This document shows positions 1 to 12,200 of a DNA stretch of 64,000 nt, piece after piece. Below the pieces are notes generated by a model, which saw only the letters and a program-made list of their open reading frames with translations, was not told where the DNA came from and searched no databases. The position numbers were made by a program, and so were the translations under genes. Where the stretch lies: positions 14,365,001 through 14,429,000 of the forward strand of contig CATNEN010000003.1 in assembly GCA_950097015.1 (NCBI GenBank), in the 5' to 3' direction. The first letter of the stretch is position 1, and each line of letters begins with the position of its first letter. Source of the DNA: Macrostomum hystrix. Taxonomy: Eukaryota > Platyhelminthes > Macrostomidae.

Positions 1-108
1 TATCTTAGCCTGTCTGTCCGTCTGCCTGTCTGACTAGATTTTGGCGGTGCTATGAAACTAATCAGACGATAACACTTGCAGCTTGTTAAAAACTTTTTTT
101 TCTACGTC

Positions 109-1552
109 ATGGGATCTAGCAGTTCAGCTCTGAGTCGGCAGAAAGCTTCGGCTTCAGTTACTAAATCATCTACGACTGAATCGTTGGTGCTCGTCGGTGA
201 ACCAACTCCAGTTGCTATGCTCGGCAACAATATCGATAACGAATTCGCATTCATTTGCCTACCTTATCAGTGCCTGCGTCTAATCGCTAGCCATCTAAGC
301 AGCGACGACCTTCTAAGCCTGTGCCAGACTAGTCCAGATAATTGCAGGCTATTCGGTGCGGAGGTGTTCTGGAACTTCGCCGCTAATTCTAACGGTCAGC
401 AGCAGCGCTCGAACATCAACTACGAATCGCTAAATCTGGCACTAGAAAGAAAGCTTTGCCTACCAGTGGAGAGTCTAAACAATGGTACCTATTTGCCATC
501 GTTGGAAGATTCGGATAGCTACTCCGGTCGAGTTGTGTACCTGCACGATTTGAACTGTCGTAGTGGAGCGATTGTTAGCGGCACTAGTAGCAATGCTCAG
601 GGCAATAAGCTGTGCATTCACGATTACGTTTCCGGTCTACCAAGGGGCACCTATCAGGTGAGTATAGTACAGTTGGTAAAAAATCAATACTAAAAAAACT
701 CACCTCACTGGCTTGTATTGGGGTAGGCCTAAAAATGGATTCCCCTAAAAATCGATATTCTAAAAATAGCAACTCGAACCCTAAACCCTTGTCAACCAAT
801 CAAATTTGATCGAACCAATAACACAGAATTAAGATTGTTAGCAATGCTTTGTGCATTATTTATAACTTTCTGGAGCTTCAAACTTCTCACGGAGAGAGAG
901 GTCGCAAGTTCTAATCTCAGGCTTAGGGGAGCAATTAAGGACGACCTTATTGCATCAGTTTAAAATGCTGTAACATGGGAACAAGAAAAATCTGCAGTAT
1001 ATTTATTGGATAAAGTTATTGGACACTTTATTGGATGTCCACGTACTGATTAGCTTGACTTTTGAAGCCTTTTAGAGCGAAAGTATATCTGGCTTAAGTG
1101 GGTTAGGTGACATTTATTTATTTTATTAATTTACTACCTACGTTCATTGCACGCAGGTGACCCTGCGGGCAAAGCTCGGACCAAACTGGCGACTGCAAGG
1201 TGTCACGGAAGTGGCCCTAATCCCCGACCAGCTCAGCCGTGCCGACTGCAGCTCATTGCTGAGAGCCAGAATTCCAGAGAGGAAGTGGCGGAACCTGGCA
1301 TTTAGGCACGGCTTTGAGCGCTGGTTCTGCATCAGACTCGGCCGCCTGACGCTGCCGCATTCTAGCGGCGTCAGAGTCCAAATACTCAACAGCCGGGTGA
1401 GCAAGACTCAGTTGAAGGAGGGTGTCTACTTGGACTATATTGAGCTGACGCCTCTGTCGTGTCCTCTAGCTGACTTTATCGGATATCGACGACTTCGAAG
1501 ATTGCGCAACTCCGACGTAGACGCGCAAGGCGAAGCGTGCCAGCTGTTGTGA
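109..1552 (+). CDS. F-box protein with C-terminal PP2/FBA-like domain
   Basis: Two exons, 109-657 and 1157-1552, join in phase 0 across a 499-bp intron (donor CAG|gtgagta, acceptor acgcag|GTG) to give 314 aa. The first ATG of the frame is at 109. Residues ~48-90 look like an F-box: LPYQCLRLIASHL followed by DDLLSLCQTSP. Such proteins usually bind SKP1 and act as substrate receptors of SCF ubiquitin ligases. The rest, about residues 140-290, reads as a beta-rich domain. Its strand pattern (GTYQVTLRAKLG ... IPERKWRNLAF ... GVYLDYIELTPL) resembles phloem-protein-2/F-box-associated sandwiches that bind glycans or other ligands. That assignment is by eye and moderate. The protein begins MGSSSS, which fits the N-myristoylation consensus (Gly2, Ser6). 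An upstream exon cannot be excluded, because sequence before position 1 is missing. No AATAAA lies near the stop. Confidence 0.72.
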
Positions 1553-1639
1553 CAGAATGACAGATGCCAGATGACAGAATCCTAAGACAGAATTTGAACT
1601 AGTTGGGTAGGAAAGGCTATTTATTACTAATTTATTGTG

Positions 1640-2095
1640 ACATGGTAGACTAATTAGGGGTGGCAGGGTAGACTAATTAGGGGTGGTAGGGTAGACTAAT
1701 TAGGGGTGGCAGGGTAGACTAATTAGGGGTGGCAGGGTAGTCAAATTAGGGGTGGTAGGGTAGACTAATAAGGGGTGGTAGGGTAGACTAATTAGGGGGG
1801 GCAGGGTAGACTAATTAGGGGTGGCAGGGTAGTCAAATTAGGGGTGGTAGGGTAGACTAATAAGGGGTGGTAGGGTAGTCAAATTAGGGGTTGCAGGGTA
1901 GACTAACTAGGGGTGGCAGGGTAGACTAATTAGGGGCGGCAGGGTAGTCAAATTAGGGGTTGCAGGGTAGTCAAATTAGGGGTGGCAGGGCATACTAATT
2001 AGGGGTGGCAGGGTAGACTAATTTAGGATGGCAGGGTAGACTTATAAGGGATGTCGGGGTTGAATAATCGGTTGCAGGGTAGACAATTGTTAAGA
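1640..2095. repeat. 23-bp minisatellite downstream of F-box gene
   Basis: About 19 copies of a unit containing gtagactaattaggggtgg, with gtcaaattag variants, decay toward the right edge. The array starts ~90 bp after the F-box stop and may lie in the 3' UTR or flank. Confidence 0.9.
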
Positions 2096-3197
2096 TCGTG
2101 ACGTGGTTGGCTAATTAAATAGTGGCAGCTTAGTTTTTCACTTATAAAACGGTTTTGCACTTTTTAATGGACAAAAAATTGTTTTTTTTGCAGTACAAGC
2201 CATAAAAAATTAGATAGTGCTATCTATAATCAATTACTTGCCTTTGTTATACGAAAGCTATGGACTCATGTATAAGCACTACTGGAGGCTGATTAATACA
2301 TGCTCATTAGTTCAGCTTATGTTGTTTGATAGTTATACAAGTACAACCACCAGAGAGCTAATTGCACATGTTCGCTAATATACAGTCATGTCTTAATTAT
2401 TCATTTTTTCTGTTTAATTTTTTGAGTTTCATTAGCTAGCTAGTTTATAAAAAACTTTTAAATCAGTGCTTGAGATATAAGGAAGAAAAGGCGAATGATG
2501 ATTAAAGTATGAATAAAAAAGCCTGATTTATGTTTATAATCATAGTATTCTACTATTTGCATCGCACGCGTGTAATTCGTTCTCGCTATACGTGTACTGT
2601 AATAAAACAAATTAAACTGTCGTTAGTTTTTTTAATGACATTTTTTCTTTCCAAGTTTCGTTTTTACTATCACCTTTTAACTGCTGAGAAATTAATTAAA
2701 TACAAGGATACCCAAATATGATTACATTTAAACTGCTGCCTCGGCTTGACGAATGAAGGGATCAGTACGATAGAATGGACTGATTTCATTGTGATAAAAT
2801 ATTTTATTATCACTTTACTTACTAAATCACACTGCAAACGACATGCCGACCGGGCAACAAAAATTTTTTACGTGCGTTTGAAGAATTTTTTCGTGCAAGC
2901 CTCGAAAAAATGTAATTATTAGGTAAAGTTGCTCGCTTTGCAAGTAAGCAAAAGAGAAATGCGAAACTCAACATGCAGTATTCGATTTCATTCTATTTAA
3001 TGATCTGCATTTCGCGCAACAGTGAATCATCAGGTTTATTAAAAATTTTAACAAGCATTGATTGCGAGTGAATAAATAATTTTTAGGGTATAAATTTAAT
3101 CGATAGTTTGTTTGTACATTGTGGTCCGTAAATCGAGAGGCAAAGTCAAGACGAGGAGCTAGGGATGAGCCAACTGTACACAGAGTGTACCCCTCCC
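2096..3197. other. Intergenic, AT-rich, no gene seen
   Basis: No frame shows family resemblance or clean splice structure. There is a weak aataaa at about 2511. The short frame at 2530-2721 has low-complexity AT-rich composition and no support. Confidence 0.6.
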
Positions 3198-3432
3198 TCA
3201 GAACACACGGAGAACATGCCCCACGCCACTGTATTTGAGTTGAGTGTTAAGGTTGGGGGTGTGAGCATTAATGTACAACGCTTCAAGAATCTGCATTTTG
3301 GAGTCAGAGGCGCATTTGGTCAATGACATTGAAGCGCTCTTCTGGTTTGCAGTTGGGGCAACTATTGCATTCTAAGAGATGGCTTTGGATAGCCGATGGT
3401 TTCAGCCAGTGCTCCCTGATTCTAGTGTAGAA
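3198..3432 (-). pseudogene. Decayed GIY-YIG endonuclease tail of a retroelement (Penelope-like?)
   Basis: The minus strand from 3432 reads RIREHWLKPSAIQSHLLECN, then CPNCKPEERFNVIDQM. After a 1-nt frameshift near 3305 it continues ILEALYINAHTPNLNTQL to a stop at 3198-3200. The order 'RIREH ... AIxxHLLECN ... F.VID ... ILEALYI..H.P.LN.QL' is typical of the GIY-YIG nuclease at the C-terminus of Penelope-like and related retroelements. Upstream the frame is closed by a stop, so no reverse transcriptase part is visible. It is a dead, truncated copy. Calling it Penelope rather than another GIY-YIG carrier is inference. Confidence 0.6.
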
Positions 3433-4485
3433 GTGCCTTTAAGTTTAACCCTCGTAGGAGACGCTCTGATTCTCAGAGCAGTTGAATTAACAAAAGACAC
3501 TAGCCCGAAGACAGCAGGGAAACGTGACTCCAACCGACAAAATCGCCGACTTTAGCAGATCGAAAGACAACTAGAATGTTACGACTAAGCGACTCACTAA
3601 CTCAACTTAAGGATAAAGCTTTATCAACAGCTCCTTTCTATAGATTACTTTGTTGCTTTCAGTTACCCTTGTTTACGGATTAAGCAAAGTACACTTTACA
3701 AGCGAAGAAACAAAAAGGCATTAACTATTTCCTTAATTTTTAAGTTACGATGCTACCTATACTTATAAAGTTTAGCAGTTTTATTTTTGATTGAGGCTAG
3801 TGGCCTAATAATATCAAGTTTTAGGTTGCGTTTAGTAATTTCATATTATGATTTCTTTTAAATTAACAATTGCGTATCTTCCACGCACGCTCCGCTCGCA
3901 CGCACGACGCTCGCCAAGGACAACTTATGTGAATTAGCTTTTATTAGCCCGGAAGTCACTAGATAAGCATTAACTGTATGCAATGTTACAATAACCCTGT
4001 CGTAGTATTTATAGTTAGTATTTTCTATCTTAAAGTCTATTTAGTTTTTCCTACTGCTTTTGTGAACTTTTGACTTGACAATAAAAAGGAATATTGGGTG
4101 TCTTATACTTCAATATGCTTGCTATTCATTCTACATTATGATGTAGAATGTATTCTCCAAGTTAGATTGTTAAAAGCAAAGTCAAATGAAATATTTTTTA
4201 AATTTATGTGAAAACATTGATGAATGAAGTCTGTTAAAGTTAAGAATAAGTCTTAAACAACTAGGCCCTAGTGCCCCTAGCTATTTGGGTGTTTATTCAA
4301 ATTCTGAATGCTGTACAAATATTAAATATATTACATTATTTTAGTAGCAGTCCATGCCCACAGTGTCTAATTTGACAGTATGGCTAGATCAGCTACTTGT
4401 CAAGCAAAGCACAAGCAAGAGCCTGTAAAAATTGACTGAAAACATATAATTGATATCATACAAATAATTGACATTGTCAATATAG
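3433..4485. other. Intergenic, no gene seen
   Basis: Mostly AT-rich, with one GC-rich patch at ~3885-3925 (cacgcacgctccgctcgcac). A short palindrome at ~4129-4150 has 9-bp arms (attctacat / atgtagaat). No coding signal was recognised. Confidence 0.5.
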
Positions 4486-4730
4486 TCAATAGTCAATCTT
4501 TATTGGGAAATATGCTGCACAGACAGAGTAAGAAAGGATTACAGAGTTAGAAATCAATGCCAACATATTGTGTTGCAGGCCCATGGCATTTACTATTCTG
4601 TGAAGTGAGGATATTACAGTGGAATTTTCATTCCTTTGGCTTTCAGGAATAGGGCCTTAGCTAGTTGTACACTTATAGTTATACACTTAAAAAGCATATG
4701 GTCTTCACGTGTTGGGCAATCCCCTAGTTT
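4486..4730 (-). pseudogene. Frameshifted coding fragment, family unknown
   Basis: From 4730 on the minus strand one frame reads KLGDCPTREDHMLFKCI then TISVQLAKALFLKAKGMKIPL and stops. A second frame then reads VISSLHRIVNAMGLQHNMLA and LISNSVILSYSVCAAYFPIK to a stop at 4486-4488. Both halves have balanced, protein-like composition, and they abut with a single frame change. This suggests one ancestral coding stretch broken by an indel. I do not recognise the family. A transposable-element relic or the end of an old gene copy are both possible, and chance is not excluded. Confidence 0.35.
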
Positions 4731-6189
4731 TGCTGGCAAATTATATTACAAAAGATAGGCCTAACTAAGAAAAAAGTTTAATTTAAATTGTTATATTAAA
4801 TTATGCTTCTGTTGTAATATAAAAAAACTAAGTTTAACATTTGTTTATGTTAATAATGTTTGCATTTGAAAACTAAATTCAGGGCTTGCATTATTATACA
4901 AATATGCATTATGAGTTAGCACAGACTATTGCCTTAAGAGATACATCAATTGCCTTATGATTTTGCCTGAGACCATGCCTTATGCTTTGATTGCCCAGAT
5001 ATGCGCCAGTTTTAGCTGGTGTCCAGTGGTATGTTCTTATTATGTGAGGATATGTGCTAAATGAATGTCAGCGTACACCAGAATTTTCTAACCTATACTG
5101 TCACCTTCCTGACTATTGGAGATCAGAAAAAAAATTTGTATACTAAAAAGCCTTTTCATGCTTTAATAAATTGGTTATTGTTAAACTTAGCAATTTTGGT
5201 TTGACCAACAAGATGTTGTGTAGTTACATTGCATAATATTATGTTATTAATATTAATCTAGACTTTCGGTCCTTGTTATAAAAAAGTGGAGTACTTACTT
5301 AAATTTTTAATATTTAATAATTATTTCATTCTGATATATTTTAGCTTTATTTTTTGTCATCAAATGTAACATATTTACAATAAATTATTAGTACTTAAAC
5401 AGCCTATATTATTTCAATTATTTCTTGAGAGTGGTGTAGTATTAGTATTGTTCAGTAACATGAACTGTAATTATATTTATAGCATACTTGGTATATTAAA
5501 ATATTTCTATGTTAATATTTGTCGTAGTATTTTATTTTCAATAATTTTCCTACTATTTGTTATATGCAGAAGATTTGTAGAAAAATGTGCAAAGTTATTT
5601 AAATATTAGTTTTTGGACACTTAGTTTATACTGTACATGTTTAGCTTGACAACTTTGTATTATTTTACTTAAAATGGGTAAAGCAGTAAATATTAATTAA
5701 TAATAGCAAAAGTTACATATAAATATTATATAAGTAACTTATAATCCAGAAACCAAATTATTCTTTCAGCTCAGCTCCAGCAAGGCTATTTAGCAGTTAG
5801 CCTGTGCACCATATTTCTGGAATTATCTTTTTAACCAGACAACAAACTAATATTTTGTCTCCATACAACAACTGCCTTCGAGGAGAAAATCTCATTCTGG
5901 TTTAGCCAGCCGAGATTTGGTCAGCTACCATAGTTGTCTAGGGTTTGGCCCTATTTCCTCGAAATCACTGTGTCTAAATCCTTTATCTTGAGTATATCTC
6001 TGTGTCATATTGCTCAATTCGTTTTGTATGTTTTCTTGTCTAAAGTAGTTTATTGATTCGCCGAATTATTTAACTAAATTTCGAGTAACAAAGCAGGTAA
6101 GCTATGTTAAAATAGTTTTCATTGTTAGTACAGTGACTGAAAATTTATTTCAAGTAAAACTGTTATTCAGTCTTCTATTTTTTTTTCAG
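4731..6189. other. Upstream region of the Q-rich gene
   Basis: AT-rich, with no coding exon recognised. A 3' splice acceptor (pyrimidine run then ttcag) ends at 6189, so at least one upstream untranslated exon probably exists here or further 5'. I could not locate it. Confidence 0.4.
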
Positions 6190-6210
6190 AACTGAAAAAA
6201 ACCCGCAACC

Positions 6211-9200
6211 ATGAATCAGCCGCATCTGCACCCGCAACTGCAGGGCTACCTACCCGAAGCTTATTACCAGGCTCAGCCGCATTTCATTGCCAACAGTAGC
6301 CATTTTCAACATTCTACGGCTGTCAGTCAGGTAAGATGTTTTAAGTTTTTTTTCTGTAAACCTGGTAGCTAATGTAGTTTTTGAGAATGATAGTTGTGTA
6401 ATCAAGTGTCTAGCCCAAGGATGCACTGTTATTCATAGGCTAAGAATTAAAATTCTACTGCTTTACACAATAGAAAAAAATATATTTTGAGTAAATTATT
6501 TGTCAGCTGAGAAAATCGCGAACGAATAATTAATTTACAGCATTTAGGCGCTGCTTCCTTATTTCCTGCCCCCCGTCTCTCTCTACTCAAGCCCGTGATT
6601 GAAAGCTTGGTATTACTCGTATTTAAGTGATTAGCGACAGCCTAGCAACAGCATATAGGTGTCGAATGCCAACTGAGCATTTAATTACATAGAAGCGTTC
6701 CGCTTTAATCCGCGCCTTAATCCTCAACTCCTTCATCTCCCCTTTACATCCCCAATTACACCGGGTTCCTCCCCTATCGAATAGTAGTTATTTATCTTTT
6801 CGTTTCGATAAGGGTAGCTACCAAATCTTTCTCCTCGCCTCGTCTTCATGAACAAACAGTTATCCAATCGTGCGTTAGTGTTAATCTCTTTACCAATGCT
6901 TTCTTCTTGAATAAGTATTTAAATAGCCAATACTAGCTATGTTAATTGCTCTTCACGCCAAGCAAGCATATAGTCTAGCAGAGTTTAAGCAAAAAATATA
7001 CTAAATATGAGCCATTCATTTAGTAGCTTCGATAAGATACTAGTTTATGAGGACAACATTAATCAGACTTACTCTTGTGTGTATTCAACTGAGCCTATTC
7101 AAGTGACTAATGATTTCAACAATCAGTTTGGTTAATATTCTATGCTTCGTAATCTATGCTGTCAGTCTTGCTCTCAGTCACAGCTATAAGGGTATTAATT
7201 GAAAATATTTCAGTGCGTCACATTAAATTCTGTGAAACCTTGTGAACCTATTAAAATCGCTGGGGTAGGATTCGAGATCCTAAATTTACAGATTGAGATA
7301 GCCGAATCCCTCATTTTTAGACTGTAATCACAGATTCATAGATATGTATCACGTATCCTCAGATTGGGATCACGTATCCTCAGATTGGGATCACGTATCC
7401 TCAGATTGGGATCACGGATCCTCAGATTAGGATCACGGATCCTCAGATTAGGATCACGGATCCTCAGATTAGGATCACAGATCCTCAGATTGGGATCACG
7501 GATCCTCAGATTAGGATCACAGATCCTCAGATTGGGATCACGGATCCTCAGATTAGGATCACAGATCCTCAGATTGGGATCACGGATCCTCAGATTGGGA
7601 TCACGGATCCTCAGATTGGGATCACGGATCCTCAGATTGGGATCACAGATCCTCAGATTATGATCACAGATCCTCAGATTGGGATCACAGATCCTCAGAT
7701 TGGGATCAAAGCTCCTCAGATTGGGATCACGGATCCTCAGATTAGGATCACGGATCCTCAGATTGGGATCACAGATCCTCAGATTAGGATCACAGATCCT
7801 CAGATTGGGATCACAGATCCTCAGATTAGGATCACAGATCCTCAGATTGGGATCACAGATCCTCAGATTGGGATCACGGATCCTCAGATTGGGATCACAG
7901 ATCCTCAGATTAGGATCACAGATCCTCAGATTGGGATCACGGATCCTCAGATTAGGATCACAGATCCTCAGATTGGGATCACAGATCCTCAGATTGGGAT
8001 CACGGATCCTCAGATTGGGATCACAGATCCTCAGATTGGGATCACAGATCCTCAGATTGGGATCACGTATCATCAGATTGGGATCACAGATCCTCAGATT
8101 GGGATCACGGATCCTCAGATTAGGATCACAGATCCTCAGATTGGGATCACGGATCCTCAGATTGGGATCACAGATCCTCAGATTAGGATCAAAGTTCCTC
8201 AGATTGGGATCACAGATCCTCAGATTGGGATCAAAGTTCCTCAGATTGGTGGGGATTCACGTTTTTCAGATTGGGATTCACGTTTTTCAGATTGGGATTC
8301 ACGTTTTTTCAGATTGGGATCACAGATCCTCAGATTAGGATCACAGATCCTCAGATTGGGATCAAAGCTCCTCAGATTGGGATCAAAGCTCCTCAGATTG
8401 GGATCAAAGCTCCTCAGATTGGGATCAAAGTTCCTCAGATTAAGATCACAGATCCTCAGATTGGGATCAAAGTTCCTCAGATTGGGATCAAAGCTCCTCA
8501 GATTGGGATCACAGATCCTCAGATTAGGATCACAGATCCTCAGATTGGGATCAAAGCTCCTCAGATTGGGATCAAAGCTCCTCAGATTGGGATCACAGAT
8601 CCTCAGATTGGGATCAAAGTTCCTCAGATTGGGATCAAAGCTCCTCAGATTGGGATCACAGATCCTCAGATTAGGATCACAGATCCTCAGATTGGGATCA
8701 AAGCTCCTCAGATTGGGATCAAAGTTCCTCAGATTAAGATCACAGATCCTCAGATTGAATCATCCAATAGTGGGTTAACGTTCTGTTACGTCCTGCATAA
8801 ATGATTAACAGGAACCCTCCATCGTTAGTTTCAAAGAAGACTACAAATTTAGTTTCATATAATATAATATATTTTACTTTTACTTTAATATTATGTAGCA
8901 ACCCGTTTTCAAAGTTCTGCCTAAAGCGTGCATAAGCATATAACCTATTGTGTAAAGAAAAATAATATTTAAGACAGTACTTTTAATATTAACAACTTTC
9001 CAGATGTCCTTCGTTAAGGTATAAGCAACATGTAGAAGACGGTTAAAGTACTACAGTTATGAATTAAATTGCAGCTTCTAGTCACAATGCTTGAAAATCA
9101 AAACCATTTCCCTTTGTTCCCTCTTACCTTGCCTTACCTTCGAGTTACGTCATTTTTGCTGCGATCGCTCAGGTCAGCTCCTTAACAAATCCATACCCTG

Positions 9201-12200
9201 CTAGATCCACTCCCCACTAGATCCACTCCCTACTAGATCCACTCCCTACTAGATCCACTCCCTACTAGATCCACTCCCTACTAGATCCACTCCCTACTAG
9301 ATCCACTCCCTACTAGATCCACTCCCTACTAGATCCACTCCCTACTAGATCCACTCCCTACTAGATCCACTCCCTACTAGATCCACTCCCTACTAGATCC
9401 ACTCCCTACTAGATCCACTCCCTACTAGATCCACTCCCTACTAGATCTACTCCCTACTAGATCCACTCCCTACTAGATCCACTCCCTACTAGATCCACTC
9501 CCTACTAGATCCACTCCCTACTAGATCTACTCCCTACTAGATCCACTCCCTACTAGATCCACTCCCTACTAGATCCACTCCCTACTAGATCTACTCCCTA
9601 CTAGATCCACTCCCTACTAGATCCACTCCCTACTAGATCCACTCCCTACTAGATCCACTCCCTACTAGATCCACTCCCTACTAGATCCACTCCCTACTAG
9701 ATCCACTCCCTACTAGATCCACTCCCTACTAGATCCACTCCCTACTAGATCCACTCCCTACTAGATCCACTCCCTACTAGATCCACTCCCTACTAGATCC
9801 ACTCCCTACTAGATCTACTCCCTACTAGATCCACTCCCTACTAGATCCACTCCCTACTAGATCCACTCCCTACTAGATCCACTCCCTACTAGATCTACTC
9901 CCTACTAGATCCACTCCCTACTAGATCCACTCCCTACTAGATCCACTCCCTACTAGATCCACTCCCTACTAGATCCACTCCCTACTAGATCTACTCCCCA
10001 CTAGATCCACTCCCTACTAGATCCACTCCCTACTAGATCCACTCCCTACTAGATCCACTCCCTACTAGATCCACTCCCTACTAGATCCACTCCCTACTAG
10101 ATCCACTCTCTACTAGATCCACTCCCTACTAGATCCACTCCCTACTAGATCCACTCCCTACTAGATCTACTCCCTACTAGATCCACTCCCTACTAGATCC
10201 ACTCCCTACTAGATCCACTCCCTACTAGATCCACTCCCTACTAGATCCACTCCCTACTAGATCTACTCCCCACTAGATCCACTCCCTACTAGATCCACTC
10301 CCCACTAGATCCACTCCCTACTAGATCCACTCCCTACTAGATCTACTCCCCACTAGATCCACTCCCTACTAGATCCACTCCCTACTAGATCCACTCCCTA
10401 CTAGATCCACTCCCTACTAGATCCACTCCCTACTAGATCTACTGCCTACTAGATCCACTCCCTACTAGATCCACTCCCTACTAGATCCACTCCCTACTAG
10501 ATCCACTCCCTACTAGATCCACTCCCTACTAGATCTACTCCCTACTAGATCCACTCCCTACTAGATCTACTCCCCACTAGATCCACTCCCTACTAGATCC
10601 ACTCCCTACTAGATCCACTCCCTACTAGATCTACTCCCCACTAGATCCACTCCCTACTAGATCCACTCCCCACTAGATCCACTCCCTACTAGATCCACTC
10701 CCTACTAGATCTACTCCCCACTAGATCCACTCCCTACTAGATCCACTCCCTACTAGATCCACTCCCTACTAGATCTACTCCCCACTAGATCCACTCCCCA
10801 CTAGATCCACTCCCTACTAGATCCACTCCCCACTAGATCCACTCCCTACTAGATCCACTCCCTACTAGATCTACTCCCCACTAGATCCACTCCCTACTAG
10901 ATCCACTCCCTACTAGATCTACTGCCTACTAGATCCACTCCCTACTAGATCCACTGCCTACTAGATCTACTCTCTACTAGATCTACTCCCCACTAGATCC
11001 ACTCCCCACTAGATCTACTCTCTACTAGATCCACTCTCTACTAGATCCACTCCCTACTAGATCCACTCCCTACTAGATCCACTCCCTACTAGATCCACTC
11101 CCTACTAGATCTACTGCCTACTAGATCCACTCCCTACTAGATCCACTCCCTACTAGATCCACTCCCTACTAGATCCACTCCCTACTAGATCTACTGCCTA
11201 CTAGATCTACTGCCTACTAGATCCACTCCCTACTAGATCCACTCCCTACTAGATCTACTCTCTACTAGATCTACTCCCTACTAGATCTACTGCCTACTAG
11301 ATCTACTCCCTACTACATCCACTCTCTACTAGATCCACTCTTTACTAGATATACTCTCTACTACATCCACTCTCTACTAGATCCACTCTTTACTAGATCT
11401 ACTCTCTACTAGACTCACTCACTACTAGATCTACTCCCTACTAGATCTACTCCCTACTAGATCCACTCCCTACTAGATCCACTCCCTACTAGATCTACTC
11501 CCTACTAGATCTACTGCCTACTAGATCTACTCCCTACTAGATCTACTGCCTACTAGATCTACTCCCTACTAGATCCACTCCCTACTAGATCCACTCCCTA
11601 CTAGATCCACTCTCTACTAGATCCACTCTCTACTAGATCCACTCCCTACTAGATCCACTCCCTACTAGATCCACTCCCTACTAGATCCACTCCCTACTAG
11701 ATCTACTGCCTACTAGATCTACTCCCTACTAGATCTACTGCCTACTAGATCTACTCCCTACTAGATCCACTCCCTACTAGATCCACTCCCTACTAGATCT
11801 ACTCCCTACTAGATCCACTCCCTACTAGATCCACTCCCTACTAGATCCACTCCCTACTAGATCCACTCCCTACTAGATCCACTCACTACTAGATCCACTC
11901 CCTACTAGATCCACTCACTACTAGATCTACTCTCTACTAGATCCACTCCCTACTAGATCCACTCCCTACTAGATCCACTCCCTACTAGATCTACTGCCTA
12001 CTAGATCTACTCCCTACTAGATCCACTCCCTACTAGATCTACTGCCTACTAGATCCACTCCCTACTAGATCCACTCCCTACTAGATCCACTCCCTACTAG
12101 ATCCACTCCCTACTAGATCCACTCCCTACTAGATCTACTGCCTACTAGATCTACTCCCTACTAGATCCACTCCCTACTAGATCTACTGCCTACTAGATCT

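Noticed and set aside
7336-8804. Long open frames of repeated DPNLRIC / ITDPQIG
   Set aside because: They come from a 21-bp intronic array whose period is a multiple of three. Both strands and several frames are equally open and no splice context supports them.
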